Under the pieces are notes generated by a model, which ran no database searches, was not told the DNA's origin, and saw nothing but the letters and a program-made list of their open reading frames with translations. This document shows positions 45,789 through 56,325 of a stretch of 64,000 bases of DNA, in pieces. A program made the position numbers and the translations under genes. Location of the stretch: the NCBI GenBank assembly GCA_007922195.1, contig ML682007.1:18683414-18747413 (forward strand), given 5' to 3'. The stretch is from Podocnemis expansa (Eukaryota; Chordata; Testudines; Podocnemididae). How positions within the stretch are numbered: position 1 is the first letter of the stretch; each line of letters opens with the position of its first letter.

Positions 45789-47298
45789 AAAGGTAAATAC
45801 ACATGTTCATTGGCTTTACTACTGTGTCTCCAAGTGGTCCACGTGGCAAGATATAAAAAGAACATTTAAAGATTTTATTTCAACATTCACACATTGGAGT
45901 ACTCACAAATGAAACTGCTACAAGACAGATCTTTAAAAATAAATGGTGGCTTAAATCAAAGACAACAGTGCAGGGAAGAAGGGAAGAGACAGGTAAACAG
46001 TTTACTTCACTCTCCTTGCCAAATGTTTCTGAATTAGTCATCCAGCTAAAAAGCCTGAAACTTTATACTTGGACAAGCATGTGTTAGCCCTCAGTTAACT
46101 CTAGGGAAATGTCAGGTTGGACAACAGCATCCACCAACAACTACATCTACAGAGAGAAAAATGAAAAAGTAGTAAACCAGTTTAATTGGGGGAGAAGGGG
46201 AGTAAACAAAGTCCACCAGCTGTTCTGGCTTGTTACTCTACAATAAAATCTGACATTTTACAGCAGAGTAAACACAGCCATTTAAGTGTTCAAGGTGTCA
46301 GTGAAAGGGTAAAGAGGAATAAAGTAGTCAGCTGCCAATACTCTCAATCATTTCAGCGCAGTGTATGAAGCCATGCCAAATTTTAAATAACAAAACAAAC
46401 CAATAGATGTTATTAATGCTCAGGGGGATAGGTAATATTTGAAAACTGACTTAGGAAGGTCTGTTTCAGTTCACTCCAAAACTTCCAAGAGTTGCAAGAC
46501 AAGCTGATCTGTTTTCAGTTTCTGACGAATCCATTACATGTAAGCTTTGCTTATCAAAATAATGATGGTGCTGTCCAGTGAAGAACCACAGATACTAGAA
46601 GCTAACTGGAGTTGACCTGGGTTACAATAATTGTGCTGCATAGTAAATAAAAGTGGGCTACAAGAATTGAAAAAAAAATGAGGAGAGGGAGATAATGATC
46701 AACTAACAACATTATTCTAACTGAGAATGTGGGCCACAGAAATCAAACTGACTGGAAGAACATGTTCAAACTGAGAACTGCCATCCTGTTAAGGGTTTCT
46801 GACAGTAGGATGATAGGACAGAGATTATACCCTACTACAATAAAAGTAAATGCTAAGTAAGGATAACTTAAAATTTCTTCTATAACATATTAAGTGCAAC
46901 TGTATGCCAGAGAAGGCCAGCCAGAGGCATGAGACATGTTGCATTGATATTCAATATGTCTCCTCTGGATAATATTCTGCACTGCCAGGATGTTAATTGC
47001 TAATTTTTCTATCATTTAATTTCCACAAATCATGGAATATGCAGAGTCTTGGAACAACAACAAAATATACTGATCAGAGTTTAGTTTTTATGGTTAAAAA
47101 ATGCACTTGGAATGGCATCTCATATTTGCAACCGAAAATGACAATGAAGACTTTAGGCACAGAAGAAGCTTCCTGTTATATAGCTAGACTAGAGAATTCA
47201 CCAGCTAGGCTGAACAGGCCTCACATACGCGTCAGGATTTATAGACAATAGAGGACAACAAACCATACACATGTGGAAAGAAATTACTTCAGATAACA
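45789..47298. other. Intronic sequence, nothing recognised
   Basis: AT-rich unique-looking sequence. No exon or repeat is recognised. Confidence 0.45.
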
Positions 47299-47400
47299 CT
47301 GCAGGAGTGGCTGGGTGAGGTTTTGTGGCCTGCATCGTGCAGGAGGTCAGATTAGATGATCATATTGGTCCCTTCTGACCTTGGAGTCTATGAGTCTAAT
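47299..47400 (+). repeat. CR1 3' end fragment
   Basis: It reads CTGGGTGAGGTTTTGTGGCC, GCAGGAGGTCAGATTAGATG, ATCATATTGGTCCCTTCTGA and CTTGGAGTCTATGAGTCTA, the classic CR1 3' UTR and tail, about 100 bp, in sense orientation. Confidence 0.85.
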
Positions 47401-49942
47401 GAGGCTTTTGCAATCGGCACAAAGGACTTGTTTTCTCTTTTGCACTTTCCTTAAAGGATTTGGCATGAAGCTGAATAGGGTTTAAATGATAATGTAATCA
47501 TTATCAATCAGTGGCATTTTCTTTGATTAATCCTCCTCATCCCAGGAAGCTGTGAAAATTTCACAACAAATATACATGATTAGTGTATAATGTGAGATGA
47601 CAAGAACTTCCAGCATACAAAGGGAATGACAACGTGAACTCTGGATTACAGTTTTTTGGCAGGGGACTGGTTGGGTACATTCTACAAGCTTAATTATTCC
47701 ACTAGTCTCTTGGTCAGGACTGAGGTAATTTACAGACCTGGGTGCTTGTCGAAAACCCTCTTTTAACATCAGTGCTCCCCAAATTAATTAAAAATGATTT
47801 AAGCTTTCAAGTGATTAAATGCAAAGACAGTTACACACGAGCTTTATGTCTTTATAAGATGTACATGGGATACGATTACTGCTATTTGTATTACTTACCT
47901 AGCAGCAGATGTATAAAAGGTGCTCCACAGACTAAAAAGACATTCTCTTACAATAAGAACTATACCATCCACAACGAGAGCTGGTTATTAACTTCAGCCA
48001 CAAGAAATCCAGATTACCCTCAAAATACAACTATACTGTATCTGTTAAACACACAAACCAAGAAAATTCAAATGAATTGTTCTAGAAGCCAGAGTAGCTT
48101 ACAATGCTTATCAGTTTCCATTCGATTACCTGCTGTCCTCATTAATCTGAAGTAGTTTAGTATGCCTCTGCTACCTACAGAGTACAAACCATTGAGCTGT
48201 ATTCTGAGTCACTCAGCGAGCAAGCATTTTCCTTCCTGTAAAGGACTCATGGTTTGGATTCACAGGGACAAGACACCAAAAAATTTGTTTTGATATACTC
48301 ACAGAACACTTTCAGAGCTATTTCTTTAGAATTTTTACCACCTCAAGAAAAATAATCCCAACTCTTCCTTAAAGGAGGACTGCTATTTCATCAAATATAC
48401 ATACATGAACAAAACTAATTTATGTATGGTAATACTAACAGTAGATATGCAGAGATTCCATGCTACTCATATAAATTATGCATTATTTACCGATATGCAC
48501 AATCTACTGCACAAGAGGACTGAATAATGTCAAATTTCTGGTGTAATGAATTCCTTTGTTTCATGTACAGGTGTGGGGTTTGATAGGTTTTTTAATTTTG
48601 AACAAAAAGCTTACCGTACATTTATCCTGGAGGCAGCGACTAACAACAGTATGAGTAGTTCTTCAGAGCCTGCACGGTGGATTAGAAACTACTATTATGA
48701 AATAGATTTTCCCATGTTCAGAGTTGCAAAGGACAGCTTAGTGTTGCACACTATATAAACTATATAAATAACGTGTTTCAATAACTGTACAAACAGATAT
48801 TGGCAAATTATAGCCTAGAAATTAGACTTTTTTAATAAAGAGCTAATAATAAATAAATCATATACAGTACTGATGGGATTATCAGTATTTTGTGTGTCTT
48901 ATATGGGCTATGGATATGCTTTATAGTATAGAAGGTATCATTCATGTCACAGATCAACTTTGCTCGCTTTTAAAAGGAAAGCACTATCAGAAAACAGAAT
49001 TTCGTTTAATAAAGTACCTTTAATACTCAACAAATCAGAGGGCTGTTCAGAGCGAGGTAAATACTGGCAGCAGTGTGATTGTGTAGGTGGAAGGTTCAGC
49101 CATTACTGACTCAGCTTTGAACACTGATCTGTCAGGACATGAGTTACTATTCTGTTTGACAGGCACTGTAAGATTTCAAAACCCACCAAGAGGAGCACAA
49201 AATACCTCATTGCCCATTTTAACACTCCGCTCTAAACTAGAAATGTAATTTTATTTAGAAAATCAAAATAAAAATACACAGATCCTGTCAAAAAGTGTAT
49301 TCAAATTAACAGAATAGGAAAAATTAGATTTTGGCAAGGTGTGTCTTCTTGGCTCTAAGTTTACACGCCAGATCTTTTTGTTTTTTCTGGCTTTTAAAAA
49401 AAAAAAAAAAAAAAAGCAAATTTACACTTTTTCCTGAAAACTAAATAATTTAAGGACATGGACTTTGTTGGTGCATAGAGGGTAGCCAATGAGTCAGGAG
49501 ACATTAGCACAAAACATGGAAAAGTACAAAAAGCCCAACTGTAACTAATTACTTCAAAATAAATAAATAGCATGGATTTAGTCTTACCATATGGTATTGG
49601 ATACACTTGCTCTTTTATAGGTATACTGCCATTTGCTTAAATACAGAACACAAAAAAAGGTATTATTATAATATTTACAATAAAAGTAATTTTAAAAAGT
49701 GACTTCATGCCAAAGTCTTTTTCTAGCACTGCATAACTGCCAGGAGATACCAACTGGGTGAACTACACATATACACCGAATGCTCCCATCTATGGACTCC
49801 AATTACAAACTCTTCAAAAAGAGGGGACCATGTTTTTGTGTTTATATAGGCCTAGCACAATGGGACCCCAATCCTCACTGGGAATTTTGAGTACTACTGC
49901 AATGGAAATATGGAGAAGTTGCCCTTTTGCTCCCATGATGAT
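47401..49942. other. Intronic sequence, nothing recognised
   Basis: AT-rich intron with an A-run at 49396-49415. No exon or repeat is recognised. Confidence 0.45.
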
Positions 49943-49950
49943 GTCTAGAG

Positions 49951-50128
49951 CAGTGGTTTGCATCTTCTTGAGGGTCATGACATGCTTTGCAGCTTATCGT
50001 GATCCTACAGGACACACCAGCTCACCCACCCGTGGCAAATTTCAGCCATTCCCCCAGCTCTCTGCCACACACTTACCACAGTGTGGTGACACAGTAATGT
50101 GTACAGACACAGTGGTTGAGAATCACTG
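49951..50128. mobile_element. hAT-type MITE, family A copy 2
   Basis: 178 bp, CAGTGGTTTGCATCTTCTTG to AGTGGTTGAGAATCACTG, with a perfect 8-bp target duplication GTCTAGAG (49943-49950 and 50129-50136). It is the same family as 27285-27458 in the same orientation. Confidence 0.85.
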
Positions 50129-50136
50129 GTCTAGAG

Positions 50137-51567
50137 TAAATACTATGTTCTCTTCAAACTTCCTGGTTTGCATAAGCCTGTGCACTAACTAGAACAATAG
50201 GAAGTCTATGGCTGAGGCTTGAGTATTTAAGGATTTAGTTCCACTCATCAAAGTCCAGCCACAGCCAGCAGGTTTCATCACAAATTCACTTCATTATGAT
50301 TTGTTTAGTTGTAGTTTCTATGCTTTGGAGTGTTTCTAGAACCCCTGCTACGTGCAGCTATAGACTCCAGTTCTCAAGATCTTCTCTTCTATAAAGATAT
50401 CTAGACACATCATTAGGATTTAGCTCAATATTATTAACAGCTTTATTACTTTAATCACTTGAAGACCTCTCACATTAACCTTACATAGCCTCCATGGGTT
50501 TACCTTCACTTCTTTGTGCTGGTAGCTAGGGTGGGGAGTTTGTTGGATTGCTGACAAAAGCCCAGGGAGACGAATGCTGCTTCCAGAACATAGCAAGCCC
50601 AAGGAAAGGCTCGGAATCTCACCTGCCCAACAAGCAAGAGGGAAAGAAGGGAGATGTTTGCTTGAGCAGCAGAGGACTTTGCCAGCTTAGAGAGTTATGG
50701 CAGCACATGCCTGGATGCAGCATGCCTGCTTGAAGCAGGAAGCAAATTATTAACTGGTTAAGATCAGGAACATAAAGCTATCCTAACCAATGAGGAAATC
50801 TCAGGATAGTCTGCCTCCTGGCTAGCTGGTGAAGAGAAAGGAGCCAGCCACTGGAGGGAGAACATATGATTTTGGAGAGCCTAAGAATCATATGCCTGAA
50901 AAAACTGGCCTCTGGGTACTTGACATCAAAGTCACTAAATTTGTTCCAGTCCTCCTTCATGATATCTCTTAGTTTACAGGTTTCAGCTGAGAAAGCTCCC
51001 AACTATTTTAGGACTAGATCAGTCCTTCAGCTTCTTAGCTAGACCAGTCACCACACAGCAAGAAACAGTTCTTGTTAGGCAGAAAATCCTGATCTGTTTA
51101 CACCAACAACTGGGTTTTACAAGAGCAAGAAATGAGGATTTAGAATTTTTATATAACTTGCACCTACTACCTCAGTCCCATGGGAAGAGGTACCTTAGAG
51201 GCAAAGCAGTATAGTTTCAGAAGCAAAAAATTCAACATGATTAGCATAAGTTAGTTTGAACAATCAGAACCCTCCTAGAGCTACTAAGGAAACTGGGTCA
51301 GAATATGAATCTAATGAGAATCCATGCCCTAGAGTGTCAGTGCATCAACCCTAAGTTGGGTAGTCAGGCTGTCTGAAAGGTACCTAACCAATAACTTTGT
51401 TCTCGAGTGGCGGGATAATTCGATATCTGCTACTACTGAATACATCACTCTCACCAGCCAACTAGGACCTCAGCATAGCATGCATACCAACAAGACATCA
51501 AAGTCTCCTCAGATGAAAGTTATGGGCTGGGCAAAGGTGACCTTATGAATATGTTTGCATTCTTAAT
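50137..51567. other. Intronic sequence, nothing recognised
   Basis: Unique-looking intron. No exon or repeat is recognised. Confidence 0.45.
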
Positions 51568-51569
51568 TA

Positions 51570-52182
51570 CAGTAGAACTTCAGAGTTATGAACACCAAAA
51601 GAATGGAGCTTATTCATAACTAGAGCCCTGCACGGATACAAATACGTGGATCCGTATCCAACCTGCATCTGCAAGAAATGGTCCGCAGATATGCGTGTTG
51701 TATCCACAGATGCAAATATAACGCAGATATCTGTGGATATCTGCATTTTTACAGGGATCTAGCTCTGTGCTGATAAAAATATGTGGATCCGTATCCGATC
51801 TGCATCCACAAGAAATGGCCCATGGGTATCCATGTTGTATCCGCGGATTTGCAGGGCTCTATTCATAACTCCAAAAACATTATGGTTCTTTCAAAAGCTT
51901 ACAACTGAACATTGACAACACATTTTGAAAATTTGCTATGCAAAAGAAAAATGCTGCTTTTTACCATTTTAATTTAAACTAAACATGGACAGTTTCCTCA
52001 TCGTTTTTTTACTTTTTTTTAATACCTTCCCTTATTTCTTAGTTGGTTAACACAGTACGGTACTGTATTTGCCGCCACCCCCTCCTCTGCTGCTGCCTGA
52101 TTGCTTATTTCCAGTTCTAATGTGGTATGTGGTTGATTGGTCACTTCCTAGCTCTTGTGTTCATAACTCTGAGGTTCTATTG
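51570..52182. mobile_element. Mariner/pogo-type TIR element with a nested MITE
   Basis: The left end is CAGTAGAACTTCAGAGTTAT then GAACACC. The right end, inverted, is CAATAGAACCTCAGAGTTAT then GAACAC. TA precedes the left end, while the right-hand TA has decayed. The body includes TATGGTTCTTTCAAAAGC and CAACTGAACATTGACAACAC. It carries the hAT MITE 51621-51861. Confidence 0.7.
51621..51861. mobile_element. TAGAGCCCTGCA-type hAT MITE, nested
   Basis: The ends are perfect 12-bp inverted repeats TAGAGCCCTGCA/TGCAGGGCTCTA. A perfect 8-bp duplication TTCATAAC flanks it (51613-51620, 51862-51869). Inside, an ~85-bp block with GTGGATCCGTATCC and CAAGAAATGG occurs twice in tandem. It is inserted into the mariner-type element, so it is the younger of the two. 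Confidence 0.85.
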
Positions 52183-54100
52183 CGATGTTTACTATTCGTT
52201 TAATACAATTAACCATTTGATACATTTTATATCTGTGTTGTTCCATGGAAGTATCCTACCTCACATGGCTAGGTCAGGGATAGACAGTAGAACTTTTCCT
52301 TCAGAGCAGCACCTCTGGTACTTCACCTGGCTCACTCCTTCCTGACAGAAGGTACTGCCAAGCAATTGTGTATCAGAACAAAACAAAGAAAATGCTCAGG
52401 TGCGGCTGGAGGTGGGACCCAGTAGAGCCCAGCTTAATCAGTCAAATCCATAAAAAGAGTAACAAAGTAAAGACGTAGCTGGGTAGGATCAGGTCTTACA
52501 CAAACAAACCCCATTAGACCAATCCATCTAAATGCTTTCCCCACAGCAGAAAAAGTTCCACTGATGTATAGATAACTGAAAGGCTGTACATTCTTTACAA
52601 GTTGGGTGGAAGCCTAGAATGAAATACAGAGAATAATCCACTTGACTTATTACCACACTATTCTAACTATGTTAATGTTTATGGTCTCCTTGACCGAGTA
52701 CTGCTGGTTTTATGCTTGAATTTAGAATTCACATTCCTTTTCCTCCTCAGGGCATAGTATCGCACAACTAGCTATGTGTATCACATAAGAGTTTTCATCT
52801 TCTTCTGATTTATGTGGTATAGGCCCTTCAAACAGAATTTCAGACTAGCTAGAGTATTCTACTTTAGCAGCTCTTATGTAAGAAATAATTTCAAGGTGAA
52901 TTTTCCATCAGCTATACTGAAGCTGCATACACAAGAACTTTTTTTTTTAAGCAAATATATGAGTTTAATGTTCAAGTTTTTAATCTGGCATGGCAAATTT
53001 AAAATAATTTCAATTTTAATGGGGGGGACCTTTATTCTTCTTAATGGCAATGCAGTTTTTTTATAAGACTGTGGACAAAAGACTAGAGAAGCATCAATGC
53101 TCATCAATAGGCCTTGAACTTGACTTCTGTTGATATTTAACAGACTACATATATCATCATACCCACTGTTTAGTCAAAAAAATTCTAACTACTGTGGTAT
53201 CATTTTAGGTTGAAAAGGTTTTGACCTTTTCATAAGTTACAGACTTCTATTCATGCATCAGAGGCAGGAAGCAATACACTGAAGCTAAACTTCATTTTCA
53301 AAAACAGGTAAAAGCTAGTACATTCGTCTCCCACTGTGAAGTTAATGATTACTGGATATAAATCCAAGAGGAATTTCATCTTGTAAAATATTCCTTATAA
53401 CAAGAAGAATTAGACAGAACCGCTTCATCTCAACCTTTTCTTCTGGCTGTAGAAAAGTTTATGGAACTGAGAACCAGCCCAACTTCATCAAGAATAAAAC
53501 AGGAAAAAAAAAAAAATGAAATTGCTTTAGTTGAAATTTAAAATGGGGATATTTGCTACCAGTCCAAGGACTGTTAACACTCATGCAAACATTTGTGTTT
53601 TTGTTATGTTTCAGAGTTGTAGCTAAGTAGAGCTGGTTGGAAAAAGGACTTAAAATAAAAATGTGATGTAAATTAAATTTTTACAAAATTGCAGTGGTTG
53701 AAATTTTGGGACCTCAAATATAGACTAAATAAAACCTTACACTACTATTATTCTCTCTCAGTTTTAATTTTTTTAATTTGGCATTCTAAACTATAGTCAT
53801 ACCACCTATGATAACATTTTTGAATTAGGATCAATCGTTATGGTTTCTGAACAACTGTTCAGAAAGAATAAAAAAGGAGAACTGCCAAATGGAAAAAATT
53901 CTTGGCATTTAAGACACATACACATCTGGAATGGCAAGAGTTGACCCAGACAGTTCAAGCTTCTAATCCAAGTAATTGCTCCAAGAAAGCAACAGAACAC
54001 ATTTTGTTTGGAACAGCTAGTTTTACCAACTGATAAAAATTAAAACCTGACTGGTAAAAGTGAGTACACATGGTGCAGTACTGATATTCAGGACTTAGTC
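52183..54100. other. Intronic sequence, nothing recognised
   Basis: AT-rich unique-looking intron. No exon or repeat is recognised. Confidence 0.45.
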
Positions 54101-54105
54101 TTTTA

Positions 54106-54326
54106 ACCCTCATCTACACTTAGGGCTTTTTCGGTGGCAGCTGACTGCCGTTTACGAAAGAAACGTAAAATTGCTTGCCTAAACCGCAATTACTTTCTTA
54201 CCCGCCATTACACATCAGGGGAAAGCCAACTGCAAATCGCTCCTAGAAGTTCATACTTGCTGCAATCAGCTCCTAGAAGCCCAAACTGATGGCAGCGAAT
54301 TTGCCACCATCAGTATAGGCATACCC
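54106..54326 (+). mobile_element. Harbinger-type MITE, copy 2
   Basis: It starts ACCCTCATCTACACTTAGGG and ends, inverted, GGGTATGCCTATACTGATGG. TTA flanks both ends (54103-54105, 54327-54329), matching the 3-bp target duplication of PIF/Harbinger. It shares TTTTTCGGTGGCAGCTGAC and GCTGCAATCAGCTCCTAGAA with 33870-34124. Confidence 0.7.
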
Positions 54327-54699
54327 TTAGTTTGATTTCTATGAAGCGCAGCACTGTAATGGCTCTGTAAGATGATCTGAACCACAGATGACAAACTACA
54401 CAAGTGTCATAGCATTATGCTGCTTTTAGATACAACAGTTACTGGTGCCTTAAAAATTCCAAAGAGAAACCAAGATGCATAATACTTTGCCCTGCTAGAG
54501 TAAAATTTTGCTGGGCAGTTGGAGGTAAAATAGACATACAGACCCCAGCCCCACAGTGAGGTCCACATTGCCAGCCCACTCCCAGGGGTCTCTGCCTGAG
54601 CACATCTCACTGCAAGACTGGGTTCTTAGTCCCCAGGATAGTGCTCAAGTATCATAGCAACAGATATCAAATTAAGCATTAAGATAGTTCTCAACTGGT

Positions 54700-55235
54700 C
54701 TATTTAAAAAAAACAAGGAGTCCTGTGGCACTTTCAAAAATTAACGATTTCATTTACTCCATAAGCTTTTGAGGGGATAATCCCACTACATCAGATGCAT
54801 GAAAATAGCAGTCTGTTACGTGTATATACACGTGAAGAGAAGGGTGCATCACAAGGTCAATACAATACCCAGGAGGGTAGTCTGTTAGTCTATTTCAGCT
54901 AACCAAACAAGTTGTTTTGATTCAAATAGTGTGCATGTGGGCTTTTAAGAACAACAGGTGAGAAGACGAAAATGTTAAAACAGAGGAAATTACCTTTTGT
55001 AGTGACTTAGCCATTCTAAATCTCTATTCAGACCCAAACTAGTGGTGTCAAGTTTCCATGTGAATTCCAGCTCTGAAGTTTTCATGTTTGAAATCTGGTT
55101 TTGAAGATTCAAACCTCTCCATTTTCATGCAACATGGAAGCTGGGGATTTTCTGATCATGAACAAGACAGGAATTGTTTATCATCATATGGCGTGGATCA
55201 ATCTCCTTGTTGAATTGAAGACTTTAGTCAAGTAG
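54700..55235 (-). mobile_element. Penelope-like element 3' region
   Basis: On the minus strand it runs from a coding remnant (55150-54990) through a 3' region with GTGTATATACACG (54828-54840) to a degenerate hammerhead-like core (CTGATGTAGTGGGATTATCC near 54797) and the terminal CCACAGGACTCCTTGTTTT (54705-54727). It links the short foldback repeats elsewhere in the window to a Penelope-like retroelement, since their sequence is its 3' terminus. The left limit inside the coding part is uncertain. Confidence 0.6.
54990..55085 (-). pseudogene. Penelope C-terminal coding remnant
   Basis: The minus strand reads MKTSELEFTWKLDTTSLGLN then RDLEWLSHYKR and a TAA stop at 54990-54992. The pattern ELEF..KLDT..LGLNRD.EWLSHY matches what I remember of the extreme C-terminus of turtle Penelope-like polyproteins, downstream of the GIY-YIG endonuclease. 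The GIY-YIG domain and reverse transcriptase themselves are not in this copy. Upstream of the methionine the frame is disrupted. Confidence 0.55.
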
Positions 55236-56153
55236 CGTTCCAGACACACACTGATCAGTGGCCCTCCTTATTTAGGAAGGGTCTAGGAAATGTCACTATG
55301 TACCTTGCATAAACAACTAAATGTAAAGATCTTATCTATAAAATATTTTAAAATATTCTTTCTAAATGGCTCTAGTTGCTTTCCTAATTTGCCAGTGTCA
55401 AACAAACAAGAGTAGACATTACAGAAAACTGCAAGATATGAGCCAGAAAAATAGCATAGGGACTTGAGACCACAGCTTTCATGGTAAAGGACTGAGTTTA
55501 TTATGACAGTTATATAAATCCTGAAAGGCTAAGAAACGTAAATAAGGGAAAGCTGACTCTTTATGTTGGAGGTCAGCAGCCAACTAGGTTAATGAAAGAC
55601 TAATTCAACATGGAAATTTGGAAGAAGTTTCCATTAGCAAGAATAATCTGAGAGTGAGTTTACCAGATTAGGCAAAGTCAAGAGTGTTGAAATCAAGACT
55701 GATCAGCTGATGGAATTTCTAATATGGAGTCTTTTCTGCTTGACACAGACTGTTGAATTAAGTAACATGGAAGGTTCCCCCCTTCGATGTTATTTGATCC
55801 TCTGCAAGTTTCAAACTTGAAGGCCTAGCATGATACAGATATAGAACAGTTCTGAGCTATGAAATGGTATCCCACTTAAAAATGTTAAGTCAGAACAAGA
55901 CTCCCCCCATGTCAGTTTGCAAAACATGAGAACGGTCACAGCAAACAAGGAAATTAGCAAGACTTAATTGTATTTTTCCGCATGAGTACTTGAATTTTTT
56001 CCCACTTCACTCCTACATATAGGGCAAGATACAAATCCAAGGAATTAATTCCTACCAGAAGTTTCCCACTACAATTGTGTGTAAAAAATTTAAGTTAACA
56101 ATGAATATTAAGATTGGTCACTTTCATTTGCGTCATTTTGAAGTTTGCTATTA
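55236..56153. other. Intronic sequence, nothing recognised
   Basis: AT-rich unique-looking intron. No exon or repeat is recognised. Confidence 0.45.
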
Positions 56154-56161
56154 TCCCAGCT

Positions 56162-56317
56162 CAGGCGTCGACAAATGTGTGTTTCTGGTCACCATGGTGA
56201 CCTGTTTTCCATAGCCTGTCAGCTCGCTCCAGTGCAGAAACGTAATGGAGGAGTGTCCTCTAGTGACCATAAGCAAAACTGCTGGTGCCTATCTGTGAGC
56301 CAATTTTGTCTACCCCA
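56162..56317 (+). mobile_element. Small hAT-type MITE, family B copy 1
   Basis: 156 bp, CAGGCGTCGACAAATGTGTG to CCAATTTTGTCTACCCCA. Flanks TCCCAGCT (56154-56161) and TCTCAGAT (56318-56325) match 6/8. It aligns end to end, inverted, with 60195-60346: shared TCACCATGG, GTGTCCTCTAGTGACC versus GTGCCCTCTAGTAACC, and GAGCCAATTTTGTC versus GAGCCAGTTTTGTC. Confidence 0.7.
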
Positions 56318-56325
56318 TCTCAGAT

